Shown here: piece by piece, positions 8,773 through 18,470 of the stretch
Numbering within the stretch: position 1 is the stretch's first letter
Layout of the letters: every line of letters begins with the position of its first letter
Source of the DNA: UBA9647 sp049522195
Lineage (GTDB): Bacteria > Bacteroidota > Ignavibacteria > UBA10030
Length of the DNA stretch: 62,238 nt
Direction: 5' to 3'
Assembly (NCBI GenBank): GCA_049522195.1
Contig: JBEKOB010000013.1
Coordinates: 1 to 62,238 of the forward strand
Made by a program: the position numbers and the translations under genes
Notes under the pieces: model-generated
The model's input: only the letters and a program-made list of their open reading frames with translations
Database searches by the model: none
What the model was told of the DNA's origin: nothing

Positions 8773-9423
8773 ATGCGCATTCTGGCATTTACTGACATTC
8801 ACGGGTCCTATGACAGGGTAGTCGAGATCCTCTCAAAGGAAACCGGTTTCGATGCGGTTATCGTGGGAGGAGATCTTACGACGCATGGGAAGGTGAGCGA
8901 AGCGATAAACGCGATCCGAAGGTTTCAGCAGTTCGGAAAGCCGCTGTTCGTCGTCGCTGGTAATATGGATCTGCCCAGCTTTGAGGCATCGTACGATTCT
9001 CTAGGGGTGAATATCAACGCGAAAGGAGCCGTACTGGGCGAGGCCGGATTCTTCGGCATCGCTGGCTCGCCTTTTACACCCATGCATACCCCCTACGAGA
9101 TTTCGGAGGAAGAAATCAGACGACGTGCCGATGCCGGGTGGCTTGACATCCAGGCGTTGCGGTGGAAGGTGTTCGTACCTCACGCACCGCCCCACGATAC
9201 AAAGCTCGACAAGATACTGCTTGCTAAGCATGTCGGGAGCAATGCAGTGAGAACATTTGTTGAAGAGAAGCAGCCTGACGTGCTTGTCTGTGGCCACATC
9301 CACGAATCACGCGGTTTGGACACGCTCGGAAAAACCCGGATGGTGAACTGCGGCGCAGCGAGCCACGGGTATTATGCCTGCATCGAACTGGGTGAAGCAA
9401 TAACAATCGAACTGCGAAGCTAA
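8773..9423 (+). CDS. Calcineurin-like metallophosphoesterase
   Basis: 216 residues with the full set of metallophosphoesterase motifs: DIHG near residue 8, GGDLT, GNMD, HAPP and GHIHES. This predicts a dimetal phosphoesterase of the small archaeal/bacterial type (YfcE/ICC-like). The physiological substrate is not readable. It stands ahead of the dehydrogenase-HAD pair on the same strand but 100 bases apart. Confidence 0.9.
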   Translation: MRILAFTDIHGSYDRVVEILSKETGFDAVIVGGDLTTHGKVSEAINAIRRFQQFGKPLFVVAGNMDLPSFEASYDSLGVNINAKGAVLGEAGFFGIAGSPFTPMHTPYEISEEEIRRRADAGWLDIQALRWKVFVPHAPPHDTKLDKILLAKHVGSNAVRTFVEEKQPDVLVCGHIHESRGLDTLGKTRMVNCGAASHGYYACIELGEAITIELRS

Positions 9424-9524
9424 TTATCAGATTCTGACCGCTAGAATGTTTCGGGGATGGGGCTCTTCATTGAGCATAGCGCGTCCATTTCTCAAGGAGA
9501 TTCTTCAAGTCCACGGAGCAAACA

Positions 9525-10403
9525 ATGAAGCATTCGCTGGGATTTATTGGGTTGGGAATGATGGGCCTGCCGATGGCAAAACGTCTCTCGAACGCGGGTC
9601 CTCAATTCACAGTATTCAATCGCACAAAGAGCAAGGCGGAGAGCCTTCTATCTGAAGGGGCCCAATGGCGTGACACCCCCTCGAGCGTCGCTTCATCTTC
9701 CGACATTGTTTTCTCCATGGTCGCGAACCCGGACGCGCTGAGGAAGATTGCTCTCGGTCCCGATGGCGTGATATCTGGATTAAGATCTGGAGGTATACAC
9801 ATTGACACCAGCACAGTATCTCCCGCGATTACGCGTGATCTTACTGCTCAGTACGCCGGTCGAGGTTGTTTCTTTCTCCATGCTCCCGTTCTCGGAAGTA
9901 CTCCTCAGGCAACTGACGGCACACTTCTGATGTTTGCAGGCGGCGACGCTGCTGCATATCATACAGCGGAACCATATCTGCAGCTTCTCGCCAAACAGAT
10001 TTGGAGGTTTGATCTCCCCGAGCAAGCCACGCATATGAAACTGATCTGCAATCTCTTCATCGCGGGCATGATCACGACGCTCGGTCAGGCGATGATCTTT
10101 GCCGAGAAAGCGAACGTCGATCAGCAGATGATGCTCGACATTATCGGTAAGTCCCAGATGAGTTCGCCGATGTATCAAACAAAAGGAACTTCGATTGTGC
10201 AGAATAATTTTTCTCCGAGATTCTTTCTCGAGCACATGCTCAAGGATGTCAATCTGATGCTCGATGCTGCGCGGGATGTGCATGCACCTCTCCCGGCAAT
10301 TGAAATTGCTCAGCAATTGTTTGCCGAAGCCCACCGTGCCGGGTACGGACGTGAAGATTATTCGGCTGTCGTGAAAGCGCTTCAGGCAAGAGGGGGAGAA
10401 TAA
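9525..10403 (+). CDS. NAD(P)-dependent beta-hydroxyacid dehydrogenase (3-hydroxyisobutyrate dehydrogenase family)
   Basis: 292 residues: the N-terminal Rossmann fold GFIGLGMMGLPMAKRL, cofactor segment NRTKSK, substrate loop DTSTVSP, APVLGSTPQA, and the catalytic Lys in THMKLICN near residue 173. It fits the 3-hydroxyisobutyrate/tartronate semialdehyde/glyoxylate reductase group. A GGAG ribosome-binding site precedes the ATG. The HAD gene starts 4 bases after its stop, so the two are co-transcribed. Confidence 0.87.
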   Translation: MKHSLGFIGLGMMGLPMAKRLSNAGPQFTVFNRTKSKAESLLSEGAQWRDTPSSVASSSDIVFSMVANPDALRKIALGPDGVISGLRSGGIHIDTSTVSPAITRDLTAQYAGRGCFFLHAPVLGSTPQATDGTLLMFAGGDAAAYHTAEPYLQLLAKQIWRFDLPEQATHMKLICNLFIAGMITTLGQAMIFAEKANVDQQMMLDIIGKSQMSSPMYQTKGTSIVQNNFSPRFFLEHMLKDVNLMLDAARDVHAPLPAIEIAQQLFAEAHRAGYGREDYSAVVKALQARGGE

Positions 10404-10407
10404 GGAA

Positions 10408-11052
10408 ATGAGTGTATCGCAGCCCGCCTTCGTTATCTTCGATCTCGGCAACGTACTCGTCTACATTCACCCCGAAGCATTTCTCCAGACGCTTGGCATC
10501 GACTCACCGGAGAACCGGCGCATCTATCAAAAGCGAGTCATTGAAATCGTCAAGACGTACGAGCGGGGTGAAGATTCAACGGAAAAGTTCTTGGACAATC
10601 TTGACAGGCTCTTCAATGTACGCGAGAGCGGAGTGGTTCATCAGGGTGGACACGGTCAGCATTCGCGGGATGATTTCCGACGCGCGATGTTGTCCATCAT
10701 TGGACGTCCCGTCCCTGGAATGGAAGAACTTGTCCGCTCCCTTGCGCCGAAAGTACCGCTTGGCCTTCTCAGTAACACAAATCCCCTCCACTTCGATGCA
10801 TGCATGGAGAATCTGAGAGTTCTGCGATTCATCCCATCCCACTTCCTCTCGTACCGGCTCAGGTCCCTCAAACCTGGACCGGGAATTTTCGAGCAGACCA
10901 TTGACCTCCTACAACTGGATCCGCACGATGTTCTTTACATTGATGACATCCCCGAGAACATCGAGGCGGCAGAGCGAGCCGGACTGAACGGCTATCTTTT
11001 TGTTGGGCACGAGAAACTTGCAGAGCGGCTTTCCGAGCTGGCACTGGTTTAG
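10408..11052 (+). CDS. HAD superfamily (subfamily IA) hydrolase
   Basis: 214 residues with HAD motif I as FDLGNVLV (nucleophile Asp), motif II GLLSNTN, motif III Lys in RSLKPGPGIF, and motif IV YIDDIPENIEAAERAG. This matches YihX-like sugar-phosphate phosphatases. Co-transcribed with the dehydrogenase; a joint metabolic role is likely but the substrate is unknown. Confidence 0.87.
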   Translation: MSVSQPAFVIFDLGNVLVYIHPEAFLQTLGIDSPENRRIYQKRVIEIVKTYERGEDSTEKFLDNLDRLFNVRESGVVHQGGHGQHSRDDFRRAMLSIIGRPVPGMEELVRSLAPKVPLGLLSNTNPLHFDACMENLRVLRFIPSHFLSYRLRSLKPGPGIFEQTIDLLQLDPHDVLYIDDIPENIEAAERAGLNGYLFVGHEKLAERLSELALV

Positions 11053-11214
11053 GGGTGCCAGATTTGGACCGGGAAGCGGCAGGTAAGTCGTCATAATGTG
11101 ATCTTCCTCAAGATTGACACTTCGGTGGGGATTCCGGCCTAATCTGGAATCCCAGCATTTCCAAGCCATTTCTCCCCTCATTCAAAAACCCTAGATTTTT
11201 CAGCACTTTTGTAC

Positions 11215-11242
11215 TTGACTTTAATTGCCAATTCCCTAAATT
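11215..11242 (+). promoter_or_regulatory. Candidate promoter of the dcw cluster
   Basis: TTGACT (11215-11220), 16-base spacer, TAAATT (11237-11242), 81 bases upstream of mraZ. The MraZ boxes lie just downstream, in the expected initiation region. Confidence 0.5.
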
Positions 11243-11253
11243 TCCATGCCGTG

Positions 11254-11278
11254 TGGGGAAAAGTGGGGAATCTAGGGT
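11254..11278 (+). promoter_or_regulatory. MraZ-binding repeats
   Basis: Three boxes at exact 10-bp spacing: TGGGG (11254), TGGGG (11264) and the weaker AGGGT (11274). MraZ is known to bind TGGG-type repeats with 10-bp period upstream of its own gene and to repress the dcw operon. The position between promoter and mraZ fits this autoregulation. Confidence 0.8.
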
Positions 11279-11322
11279 AGATTTTTTCCAATAAAATCAG
11301 GCACTTCTGAAGGCCGGGATTT

Positions 11323-11772
11323 ATGTCTTCGTTCAAGGGGCGATATTCATATTCTGTAGACAACAAGGGACGAATTGCGCTTCCGGCAAAGGTGCGAAAA
11401 AATGTGTCACCTGGGGCAAACGACACATTCATCCTGACGCGTGGATTCGAACAGTGTCTGTTTGTTTATCCGCAGGATGAATGGGCAAAAGTCGAAGACT
11501 CCATCCGCGGCCTCTCTCCTTCCAATCCCCAACACAGATTCTTCGTTCGAACATTACTGCAATGGGCTGTTGATTGTCAACTCGACAGTCAGGCCCGCTT
11601 ATCGATTCCACAGGATCTTCTGAAGTTCGCGGGCATTGAAAACGAAGTGCTCATTCTTGGGGTACTCGAACGCATCGAGATTTGGAATCCCAAGATTTAT
11701 GAAGCGTATATGAACAACCAGCCGGCGACGTACGAAACTGTCGCGGAGGTTGTTCTCAAGCCAACAGAATAG
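11323..11772 (+). CDS. mraZ: Transcriptional regulator MraZ
   Basis: 149 residues with two AbrB-like halves, each with a DxxGRI/DxQARLSIP-type signature (VDNKGRIALPAKVR; LDSQARLSIPQDLL). MraZ forms a ring that binds repeats in front of its own gene. It opens the dcw cluster, downstream of three matching repeats at 11254-11278. Confidence 0.96.
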   Translation: MSSFKGRYSYSVDNKGRIALPAKVRKNVSPGANDTFILTRGFEQCLFVYPQDEWAKVEDSIRGLSPSNPQHRFFVRTLLQWAVDCQLDSQARLSIPQDLLKFAGIENEVLILGVLERIEIWNPKIYEAYMNNQPATYETVAEVVLKPTE

Positions 11773-11786
11773 GTTGGCCATCGGGA

Positions 11787-12719
11787 GTGCGTCTGCCATC
11801 CTATCATACGCCGGTCCTTCGCGAGGAAGTCCTGACTTGGCTCATCACATCGGCAGACGGTGTCTATGTCGATGCGACTCTCGGGGGGGGCGGCCATGCG
11901 GAATCAATTCTTCAACGACTTGATCCCACCGGGATGCTGGTCGGCTTTGATGCCGATCCTGACGCCATTCAGTTTGCAGCAGCACGACTGTCAAGCTTCG
12001 GCGGGCGAGCGACGCTCGTTCATGACAATTTTCGCAACATAACCGTCGCGCTCGCTCAGAGAGGGATCGACCACACCAGCGGCATCCTGTTCGATCTGGG
12101 TGTATCGTCCTATCAGCTCGATGAACCGTCGAAGGGATTCAGTTTTCGCGGCGATGATCGGCTTGACATGAGGATGGACCCGTCGCAGCCGCTTGACGCG
12201 CGCACCGTTCTCAATCAATATGACGAAGCGATACTGGGCGGGATCATCTGGAAGTACGGGGAAGAACGAGCTTCGCGGTCCCTTGCACGCGCTATTGTCA
12301 GGCAAAGGACGAAAGGACCGCTCGAAACAACCGGAGAGCTCGTCGCTCTTGTAAAGAGTGTCGTCGGCGAAAGATTTCTTATCAAGACATTAGCAAGGGT
12401 TTTTCAGGCGCTTCGGATCGAAGTCAACAAAGAGCTTGAGAACCTGACGGATGCACTCGCGCAGGCGATTTACCTCCTGCAGCCCGGCGCGCACGTGGTG
12501 GTGATATCGTATCACTCGCTCGAGGACAGAATCGTCAAAGAGACATTCAAGCGCGAAGCAGCATTGGTACGGCCTTCGGGGAATAAGCTCGTTCCCGACA
12601 CGATCCTGGAACCGAAGCTGAGAATCCTGACAAAGAAACCGATCGAGGCGACGGATGAAGAGAGTCGGGTCAACACTCGGTCAAGAAGCGCAAAGCTCAG
12701 AGCAGCAGAGAAACTCTAA
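11787..12719 (+). CDS. rsmH: 16S rRNA (cytosine(1402)-N4)-methyltransferase RsmH
   Basis: 310 residues with the SAM-binding motif VDATLGGGGHAESIL, the LFDLGVSSYQLDEPSKGFSF segment, and the C-terminal SYHSLEDRIVK. It methylates C1402 of 16S rRNA and is the usual second dcw gene. It appears to start at a GTG (11787), giving RLPSYHTPVLREEVL, with a GGGAG directly upstream. Confidence 0.95.
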   Translation: MRLPSYHTPVLREEVLTWLITSADGVYVDATLGGGGHAESILQRLDPTGMLVGFDADPDAIQFAAARLSSFGGRATLVHDNFRNITVALAQRGIDHTSGILFDLGVSSYQLDEPSKGFSFRGDDRLDMRMDPSQPLDARTVLNQYDEAILGGIIWKYGEERASRSLARAIVRQRTKGPLETTGELVALVKSVVGERFLIKTLARVFQALRIEVNKELENLTDALAQAIYLLQPGAHVVVISYHSLEDRIVKETFKREAALVRPSGNKLVPDTILEPKLRILTKKPIEATDEESRVNTRSRSAKLRAAEKL

Positions 12720-12776
12720 GACACGCAGCGACAGCAGACTCAGAGTCGACGAAGCGAGAGTCCTTTAACCTGTTAT

Positions 12777-13298
12777 ATGGCAAAGGTTTACAGAAATAGT
12801 GCAGAGATACTCGCCGAGCGCGCGATGGGCCCGGACCCTCCGACGCACAGCGAGCGTATGCAGGTTCCCCTGCCGAAACCACAGCAGCAGCGTCGGATGA
12901 TCTACGGCGGCACGATGCCGATCCCTCCGCAGTCGGAACTCCCCCAGGGAACGACGTTACCTCCGACGAACCGGAAGTACACACAGCGGAAGGTGTCTCC
13001 ATTCAACATCATTTTGGTCCTTATGGGAACCGCGGCAGCAATCGTGTTGTACATCAGCAATGTTATTGCGGTGAATCAGCTTGTCAATGACATCCACAAG
13101 AGCGAGGTGCGGCTGCAGGAAATCCAGAGTGACCAGGAAGCACTGCGTGCACACATCAATCAAATGTCCAGCCTTGAACGGATCCGAAAGCGTGCGGAGG
13201 ATGAGCTGGGATTGAAGAACCCTGCTGATGTTCCCGGCTGGATTGACGTGGATCAGGAAAAAATCCGCACCATCGAGGAAGCATCACGCGAACACTGA
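12777..13298 (+). CDS. ftsL: FtsL-like cell division protein
   Basis: 173 residues: a Pro/Gln-rich cytoplasmic N-terminus (1-75), one transmembrane helix (FNIILVLMGTAAAIVLYIS), then a coiled coil (EVRLQEIQSDQEALRAHI) ending in RAEDELGLKNPADVPG. The topology and place between rsmH and ftsI are those of FtsL, which joins FtsB and FtsQ in the divisome. Sequence alone would also allow a DivIC-like name. Its stop overlaps the ftsI start by one base. Confidence 0.85.
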   Translation: MAKVYRNSAEILAERAMGPDPPTHSERMQVPLPKPQQQRRMIYGGTMPIPPQSELPQGTTLPPTNRKYTQRKVSPFNIILVLMGTAAAIVLYISNVIAVNQLVNDIHKSEVRLQEIQSDQEALRAHINQMSSLERIRKRAEDELGLKNPADVPGWIDVDQEKIRTIEEASREH

Positions 13299-15502
13299 TG
13301 CCGGAGCAGAAGAAGATACCAGCACAACAAGCAGTACCATCTCAGCAGCCGGAGACCTCCCAGCAACCGCGTGGAAGATTCTTCACGCTGAAGCTCGCGT
13401 TCGCACTGTTCTTCGTCGTGATCACCGGACGACTCATCCAGATTCAGGTCCTCGAAGCCTCGAAGTATCAGGCTATCGCCCGGAAGCAGTACGAACAGAC
13501 GTTCGTCCTGCCGGCAGTGCGGGGCAATGTGTATGATCGCAACAACAACGTGCTTGCCTCGAACTCGATGTTCGTTTCCTTCGCGGCAGACCCGAAGGTC
13601 GTCGGCAACAATGCGGACGATATCGCTGCACAGTTTTCCTCGGCGTTCGGCAAATCACGCTCCTTCTACCTCTCAAAACTGCACAGCGTTACAGCTTCGG
13701 GGTCGCCGAAACGGTTTGTGTGGCTCGAGCGTCGCGTCCCGGGTGACCTTGCGAAGCGGCTTGAATCGTACAAGCTCGTCGGCGTCGTGGCAATGGACGA
13801 AGCAAAACGCCTCTACCATTACGACGATGTGGCCGGAACACTGATAGGCTTTACCGATGTCGACAACAAAGGAATTTCGGGACTCGAGTACGAATTCGAC
13901 GAATACCTTCACGGCAAGGACGGCTCTGTTGTCATGCTACGTGACGGGCTGGGCCGGGCACGGCCATCGGTCGATTACCCGCGCATTGAACCGCATGACG
14001 GCAACAGCCTTGTCCTGACAATCGATCTTGCGTACCAGTCGATTGTCGAAGAAGAATTGAAACGCGGCGTTGCTGTGAACAAGGCGTCGGCAGGTCTGGC
14101 GGTCATCCTCAATCCGAAGACCGGTGAGATCCTTGCGCTCGCGAATATCCCGGGCCTGAATCCGAACGATCTGAACTCGTACGACGTCAACGCTGCCCGC
14201 AATCGGGTTGTGACAGATATCTTCGAGCCCGGCTCTGTGTTCAAGGTCGTCACTGCATCTGCGGCCTATGAAAACGGCCTTGTGACACCTGAGAAGATGT
14301 TCTATGCAGAGCGCGGAAAATATGTTGTGGCGACCGGTAGCAGGGGAAAACCAAGGACTATCTCGGATACGCACCCGTACGAGTGGATTACCTTCCAGCA
14401 GGCAATTGAACTCTCCAGCAATATTGTCATGGCGAAGGTTGGCCCGACGATTGGTGCGGAACGGCTTTACGTGCAGGCCCGCAACTTCGGTTTTGGTATC
14501 CCATCGGGCGTTGATCTGCCGGGTGAAGTCCGCGGCCGGTTGAAGAAACCCAACGAATGGTCGGGCACGACACTTCAGACAATGGCGTATGGCTACGAGG
14601 TTGCCGTCACCCCAATGCAAATCGCTTGCGCTTACGCGGCAGTCGCGAATAAAGGCATCTTGATGAAGCCGTACATCATCTCGCGGATTCAGAACAGCGT
14701 CGGTGATATACTGCGCGAAGATAAGCCACAGATGATCCGTCGAGTCGTCTCAGAACAAACTACGGCACTCCTGACGCAGGCTTTCGAAGGAGTCGTGGAA
14801 CGCGGAACAGCCAAAGAAACGCGCATCCAGGGCGTCCGCATCGCTGGCAAGACCGGAACATCGAGAAAAGTAGTCGAAGGACACTACGGGTCCGGAAGCT
14901 ACACTGGATCATTCGTAGGTTTCTTCCCAATTGAAGACCCGCAGGTTGTTTGTCTCGTCATGCTCGACAATCCTCGCGGCGGAGCTTACTATGGTGGGTT
15001 GACAAGCGGTCCTGTCTTCCGTGCCATCGCCGAGAGAATTATCAACACCACTGGACGGTTCACGAAAAAGCCGCAACCGAAGGAGCCGGCACCTCACGAC
15101 AACGGCATCAGCGTACCGGATGTACGAACGTTGCAGGCTGTCATTGCAACCCGCTTGCTTGAGAGCCACGGTCTGAAAGCACAGACGATTGGCACAGGTG
15201 ATATTGTCGTGCGACAGGTTCCTGAACCCGGGAAGCACGTTGAGAAGGACGACGTGGTCCAATTGGTCCTGAACGATACCGGAGTGGAAGAAGCGAATGG
15301 AACGCTCACCGTCCCGGATGTCAGGGGAATGAGCTTACGACGGGCTATCAATCGGCTTGTGGTTGACGATTTCGATATCAAGGTGCGCGGCTCGGGAGTC
15401 GTTGTGGAGCAAATACCCGCGGCGGGCCAAAAGACACAGGCAGGTGCAACCATTCGCCTGGTGTGCGAGCCGAAGACAATTGTCTCAGCAGTTCTGTATT
15501 AG
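13298..15502 (+). CDS. ftsI: Division transpeptidase FtsI (PBP3) with two PASTA domains
   Basis: 734 residues. One N-terminal membrane helix (FALFFVVITGRLIQIQVLEA), a PBP dimer domain (RGNVYDRNNNVLASN), and a transpeptidase with SxxK in GSVFKV near 313, SSN near 373 and KTGTS near 518. Two PASTA domains follow (starting SVPDVRTLQ and TVPDVRGMS). It crosslinks septal peptidoglycan in the periplasm. PASTA tails are typical of FtsI in this group and may sense muropeptide or FtsW state. The ATG overlaps the ftsL stop (TGATG). Confidence 0.95.
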   Translation: MPEQKKIPAQQAVPSQQPETSQQPRGRFFTLKLAFALFFVVITGRLIQIQVLEASKYQAIARKQYEQTFVLPAVRGNVYDRNNNVLASNSMFVSFAADPKVVGNNADDIAAQFSSAFGKSRSFYLSKLHSVTASGSPKRFVWLERRVPGDLAKRLESYKLVGVVAMDEAKRLYHYDDVAGTLIGFTDVDNKGISGLEYEFDEYLHGKDGSVVMLRDGLGRARPSVDYPRIEPHDGNSLVLTIDLAYQSIVEEELKRGVAVNKASAGLAVILNPKTGEILALANIPGLNPNDLNSYDVNAARNRVVTDIFEPGSVFKVVTASAAYENGLVTPEKMFYAERGKYVVATGSRGKPRTISDTHPYEWITFQQAIELSSNIVMAKVGPTIGAERLYVQARNFGFGIPSGVDLPGEVRGRLKKPNEWSGTTLQTMAYGYEVAVTPMQIACAYAAVANKGILMKPYIISRIQNSVGDILREDKPQMIRRVVSEQTTALLTQAFEGVVERGTAKETRIQGVRIAGKTGTSRKVVEGHYGSGSYTGSFVGFFPIEDPQVVCLVMLDNPRGGAYYGGLTSGPVFRAIAERIINTTGRFTKKPQPKEPAPHDNGISVPDVRTLQAVIATRLLESHGLKAQTIGTGDIVVRQVPEPGKHVEKDDVVQLVLNDTGVEEANGTLTVPDVRGMSLRRAINRLVVDDFDIKVRGSGVVVEQIPAAGQKTQAGATIRLVCEPKTIVSAVLY

Positions 15503-15523
15503 ACTGAGAAGAAGCGATAAAGC

Positions 15524-17026
15524 ATGAATCTGGGAAAACTTCTGGAGGGAGTCGACGTCTCGAAGCTTTTCGAATTGACGTATGGTCATTTCTTGGTCAC
15601 GGGAGACATCGACGTTCACCGGATTCAGTACGATTCTCGGAAGGTAGACAGAGGCGATTGTTTCGTTGCTTTACGCGGTGTCGGTACCGACGGTCATAAG
15701 TTTGTCGAAGCGGCTATGGAACGGGGCGCAAAGGTTGTCGTGCTCGAGCAGGATTCCACGCTCCCTGATTCGTACTTCATGCATACGCATGTCGTCAAGG
15801 TCGTGGTACCCGATAGCCGGAAGGCACTGGCACTCATGTCGGCCAATTATTTCGGCCTCCCATCACGTCAACTTACAATGGTAGGCGTAACCGGCACAAA
15901 CGGAAAAACAACGACAACACACCTTGTGAAATCGATCCTGGAGTCCACAGGACAACGTGTCGGGCTGATCGGCACAATCGAGTACAAGATTGGTGATGAA
16001 GTGATCCCCGCCTCCCATACAACGCCGGAGTCGCTGGAGCTGAATGGCATGCTGGCCCAGATGCTCAAATCGGGTTGCCAGTCTGTCTCGATGGAAGTTT
16101 CGTCGCACGCCTTGCATCAGTCGAGGGTTTATAGCATCGACTACGAGGTTGCGGTGTTCACCAACCTGACGCAGGACCACCTCGACTACCACGGAACGAT
16201 GGATGAGTATTTCAAAGCAAAGAAGATCCTGTTCGATAGTCTTTCTGAAAATGCTATCGCTGTGACAAATTGCGATGACGAATGGGGAATCAAGATCGTT
16301 TCGACGACAAAGGGGCGCACGATTTCGTACGGAGTTTCGCACAAAGCCGATGTGCAGGCCACCGATATCCGGCTTTCCATGGATGGGACGACGTTCAAAG
16401 TCCGTTCGGCAAACAGAGAGTATTCGGTGTCCTCCCCGCTGGTCGGACGGTTCAACGTCTACAATATTCTCTCTGCGTACTCAACGGGTGTTGCTCTTGG
16501 GTATGAGCACGAGAAGATTGCGTTGGGAATTAGCGGTGTGAAGAACGTTCGCGGCCGATTCGAGCAGATACCATCGCCAAAGGGTTGGACGGCCATCATC
16601 GATTACGCACATACACCAGACGCGCTTGAAAAGTGCCTTCGAACGATTCACGATGTTCTTCCAAAAGAGAACCGTGGCCGGATCATTACCGTCTTCGGCG
16701 CCGGTGGCGACCGGGACAGGACAAAACGACCGTTGATGGGAAAGATTGCCGGAAGTCTCAGTGACATTGCCATCGTCACATCAGACAATCCGAGGACGGA
16801 AGACCCTCAGCAGATTATCAATGAAATCGCCACAGGGATACCACGCGAGGCAGTCGTGTCCCAGGAAGTTGACCGGCGAACAGCGATACACGCTGCATTG
16901 CGACAAGCTCGCGCCGGCGATGTTGTTCTGATCGCGGGCAAGGGGCACGAGGACTATCAGGTGATCGGCAAAGAAAAGAGACACTTCAGCGATCGGGAAG
17001 TTGTGCAGGATTTCATCGGCGCATGA
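15524..17026 (+). CDS. murE: UDP-MurNAc-L-alanyl-D-glutamate--meso-diaminopimelate ligase
   Basis: 500-residue Mur ligase: N-terminal UDP-binding domain (QYDSRKV), ATP loop GVTGTNGKTTTTH near 124, carbamylated-Lys region, and C-terminal SDNPRTEDP near 421. The DNPR motif selects meso-diaminopimelate, so the peptidoglycan is of the DAP type. Overlaps murF by four bases (ATGA). Confidence 0.95.
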   Translation: MNLGKLLEGVDVSKLFELTYGHFLVTGDIDVHRIQYDSRKVDRGDCFVALRGVGTDGHKFVEAAMERGAKVVVLEQDSTLPDSYFMHTHVVKVVVPDSRKALALMSANYFGLPSRQLTMVGVTGTNGKTTTTHLVKSILESTGQRVGLIGTIEYKIGDEVIPASHTTPESLELNGMLAQMLKSGCQSVSMEVSSHALHQSRVYSIDYEVAVFTNLTQDHLDYHGTMDEYFKAKKILFDSLSENAIAVTNCDDEWGIKIVSTTKGRTISYGVSHKADVQATDIRLSMDGTTFKVRSANREYSVSSPLVGRFNVYNILSAYSTGVALGYEHEKIALGISGVKNVRGRFEQIPSPKGWTAIIDYAHTPDALEKCLRTIHDVLPKENRGRIITVFGAGGDRDRTKRPLMGKIAGSLSDIAIVTSDNPRTEDPQQIINEIATGIPREAVVSQEVDRRTAIHAALRQARAGDVVLIAGKGHEDYQVIGKEKRHFSDREVVQDFIGA

Positions 17027-18459
17027 CCTTCACGGGAAAAGACATCTTGGCCCTTCCCCACCTTCAGGCACTCGGCTTTGAGAGGGCCAAAGGTCAGCTC
17101 TGTGATGGGATCTCAACAGATTCGCGGACAGTCGGACATGGGAAGCTCTTCATCGCGTTGCATGGAGAGAAATTCGACGGACACAATTTTATCACCAAGG
17201 CGGTCGAGGCGGGGGCCGCGGCGATCATTGCCGACACCAAATGGGCGGAAGCAAATCCGATCATGGTTTCAAGCCTGAATCTGCCCCGGTTGATCGTCGA
17301 GGATACTGTGAAGGCGCTCGGACAGCTTGCAAACCTTCATCGAAGAAAATTCAGAATTCCAATTGTGCTCGTTGGAGGAAGCAACGGGAAGACGACAACA
17401 AAAGAGATGATTGCCGCCGTGCTCCGGACGAAACTCCGGGTGATGAGCACAGAAGGAAATCTCAACAATCATGTCGGCGTACCCCAGACCTTGCTGCGCC
17501 TGGAGCGGCAACATCAAATCGGTGTCGTCGAAATGGGCACGAACCATTTTGGAGAGATCGCGCATCTCTGCACTGTCGCAGAGCCAACCCATGTGTTGAT
17601 CACCAATATCGGCCGCGAGCATCTCGAGTTTTTCGGCTCTGTCGATGGTGTCGCCAAGGCAGAAGGCGAAGCGTTTGATTGGATCCGGAGGAACCGGCGG
17701 TCGAAGGCCATCGGCTTCGTGAATCAGGATGACAAACGCGTCAAGAAGCTGGCAAAGGCTCTCCGGAAGTCGGTGACGTACGGATTCGACAAGGGTCCGG
17801 CAATGGTCAAGGGAAAGGTGCTCTCCGTCGACGACAATGCGTGTGCTGCGCTGGAAGTGAAACCGAAGAGAAAGAAAGCGTTTCGCGTTCAGGTTGCAGT
17901 TCCCGGACGGCACAACGCGATGAACGCACTGGCTGCTACAGCAGTAGGTTTGACGTTTAAGGTACCGGCGAAGAAAATTGCGGAAGCTCTTTCTTCCTTC
18001 ACGAGCACCAGCAACCGAATGCAGGTGTTGAAACTTTATGAGCTCACCGTGTTGAACGACACGTACAACTCTAATCCGGATTCGGCGCTGTCTGCTCTTC
18101 AAGTGCTGGAGGGAATCCGGACCAAGGGGAAGAAGATTGTAGTCCTCGCAGACATGCTGGAACTCGGAAAGGACTCAGCCGATGAACATCGACGCATCGG
18201 TCAAGCGATTGCGCAATCCGGAGCAAAGTATCTCTTGACGTACGGTCCCTTGAGCCAACATATGCACGATGGGTCGTCCGTCGTCTTTAAGACGCACTTT
18301 GAGCAAAAGAATGTTCTCTGCGAGCACCTTGTCGAGTTGATAACGCCGGGCGACGTCGTGCTTGTCAAGGGTTCCAGAGGAATGAAGATGGAAGAAGTGG
18401 TGGCGTTTCTTGCAGAGCGGTTCAAACAAACTCAGAACACACCCGACCAGGCAGCCTAG
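17023..18459 (+). CDS. murF: UDP-MurNAc-tripeptide--D-alanyl-D-alanine ligase
   Basis: 478 residues with ISTDSRTV at the N-terminus, the ATP loop GGSNGKTTTKEM near 117, EMGTNHFGEIAHL, and LNDTYNSNPDSALSAL. It adds D-Ala-D-Ala to the UDP-tripeptide. The D-Ala-D-Ala ligase gene itself (ddl) is not in the cluster. Start overlaps murE. Confidence 0.95.
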   Translation: MTFTGKDILALPHLQALGFERAKGQLCDGISTDSRTVGHGKLFIALHGEKFDGHNFITKAVEAGAAAIIADTKWAEANPIMVSSLNLPRLIVEDTVKALGQLANLHRRKFRIPIVLVGGSNGKTTTKEMIAAVLRTKLRVMSTEGNLNNHVGVPQTLLRLERQHQIGVVEMGTNHFGEIAHLCTVAEPTHVLITNIGREHLEFFGSVDGVAKAEGEAFDWIRRNRRSKAIGFVNQDDKRVKKLAKALRKSVTYGFDKGPAMVKGKVLSVDDNACAALEVKPKRKKAFRVQVAVPGRHNAMNALAATAVGLTFKVPAKKIAEALSSFTSTSNRMQVLKLYELTVLNDTYNSNPDSALSALQVLEGIRTKGKKIVVLADMLELGKDSADEHRRIGQAIAQSGAKYLLTYGPLSQHMHDGSSVVFKTHFEQKNVLCEHLVELITPGDVVLVKGSRGMKMEEVVAFLAERFKQTQNTPDQAA

Positions 18460-18470
18460 GGACGAGAACC

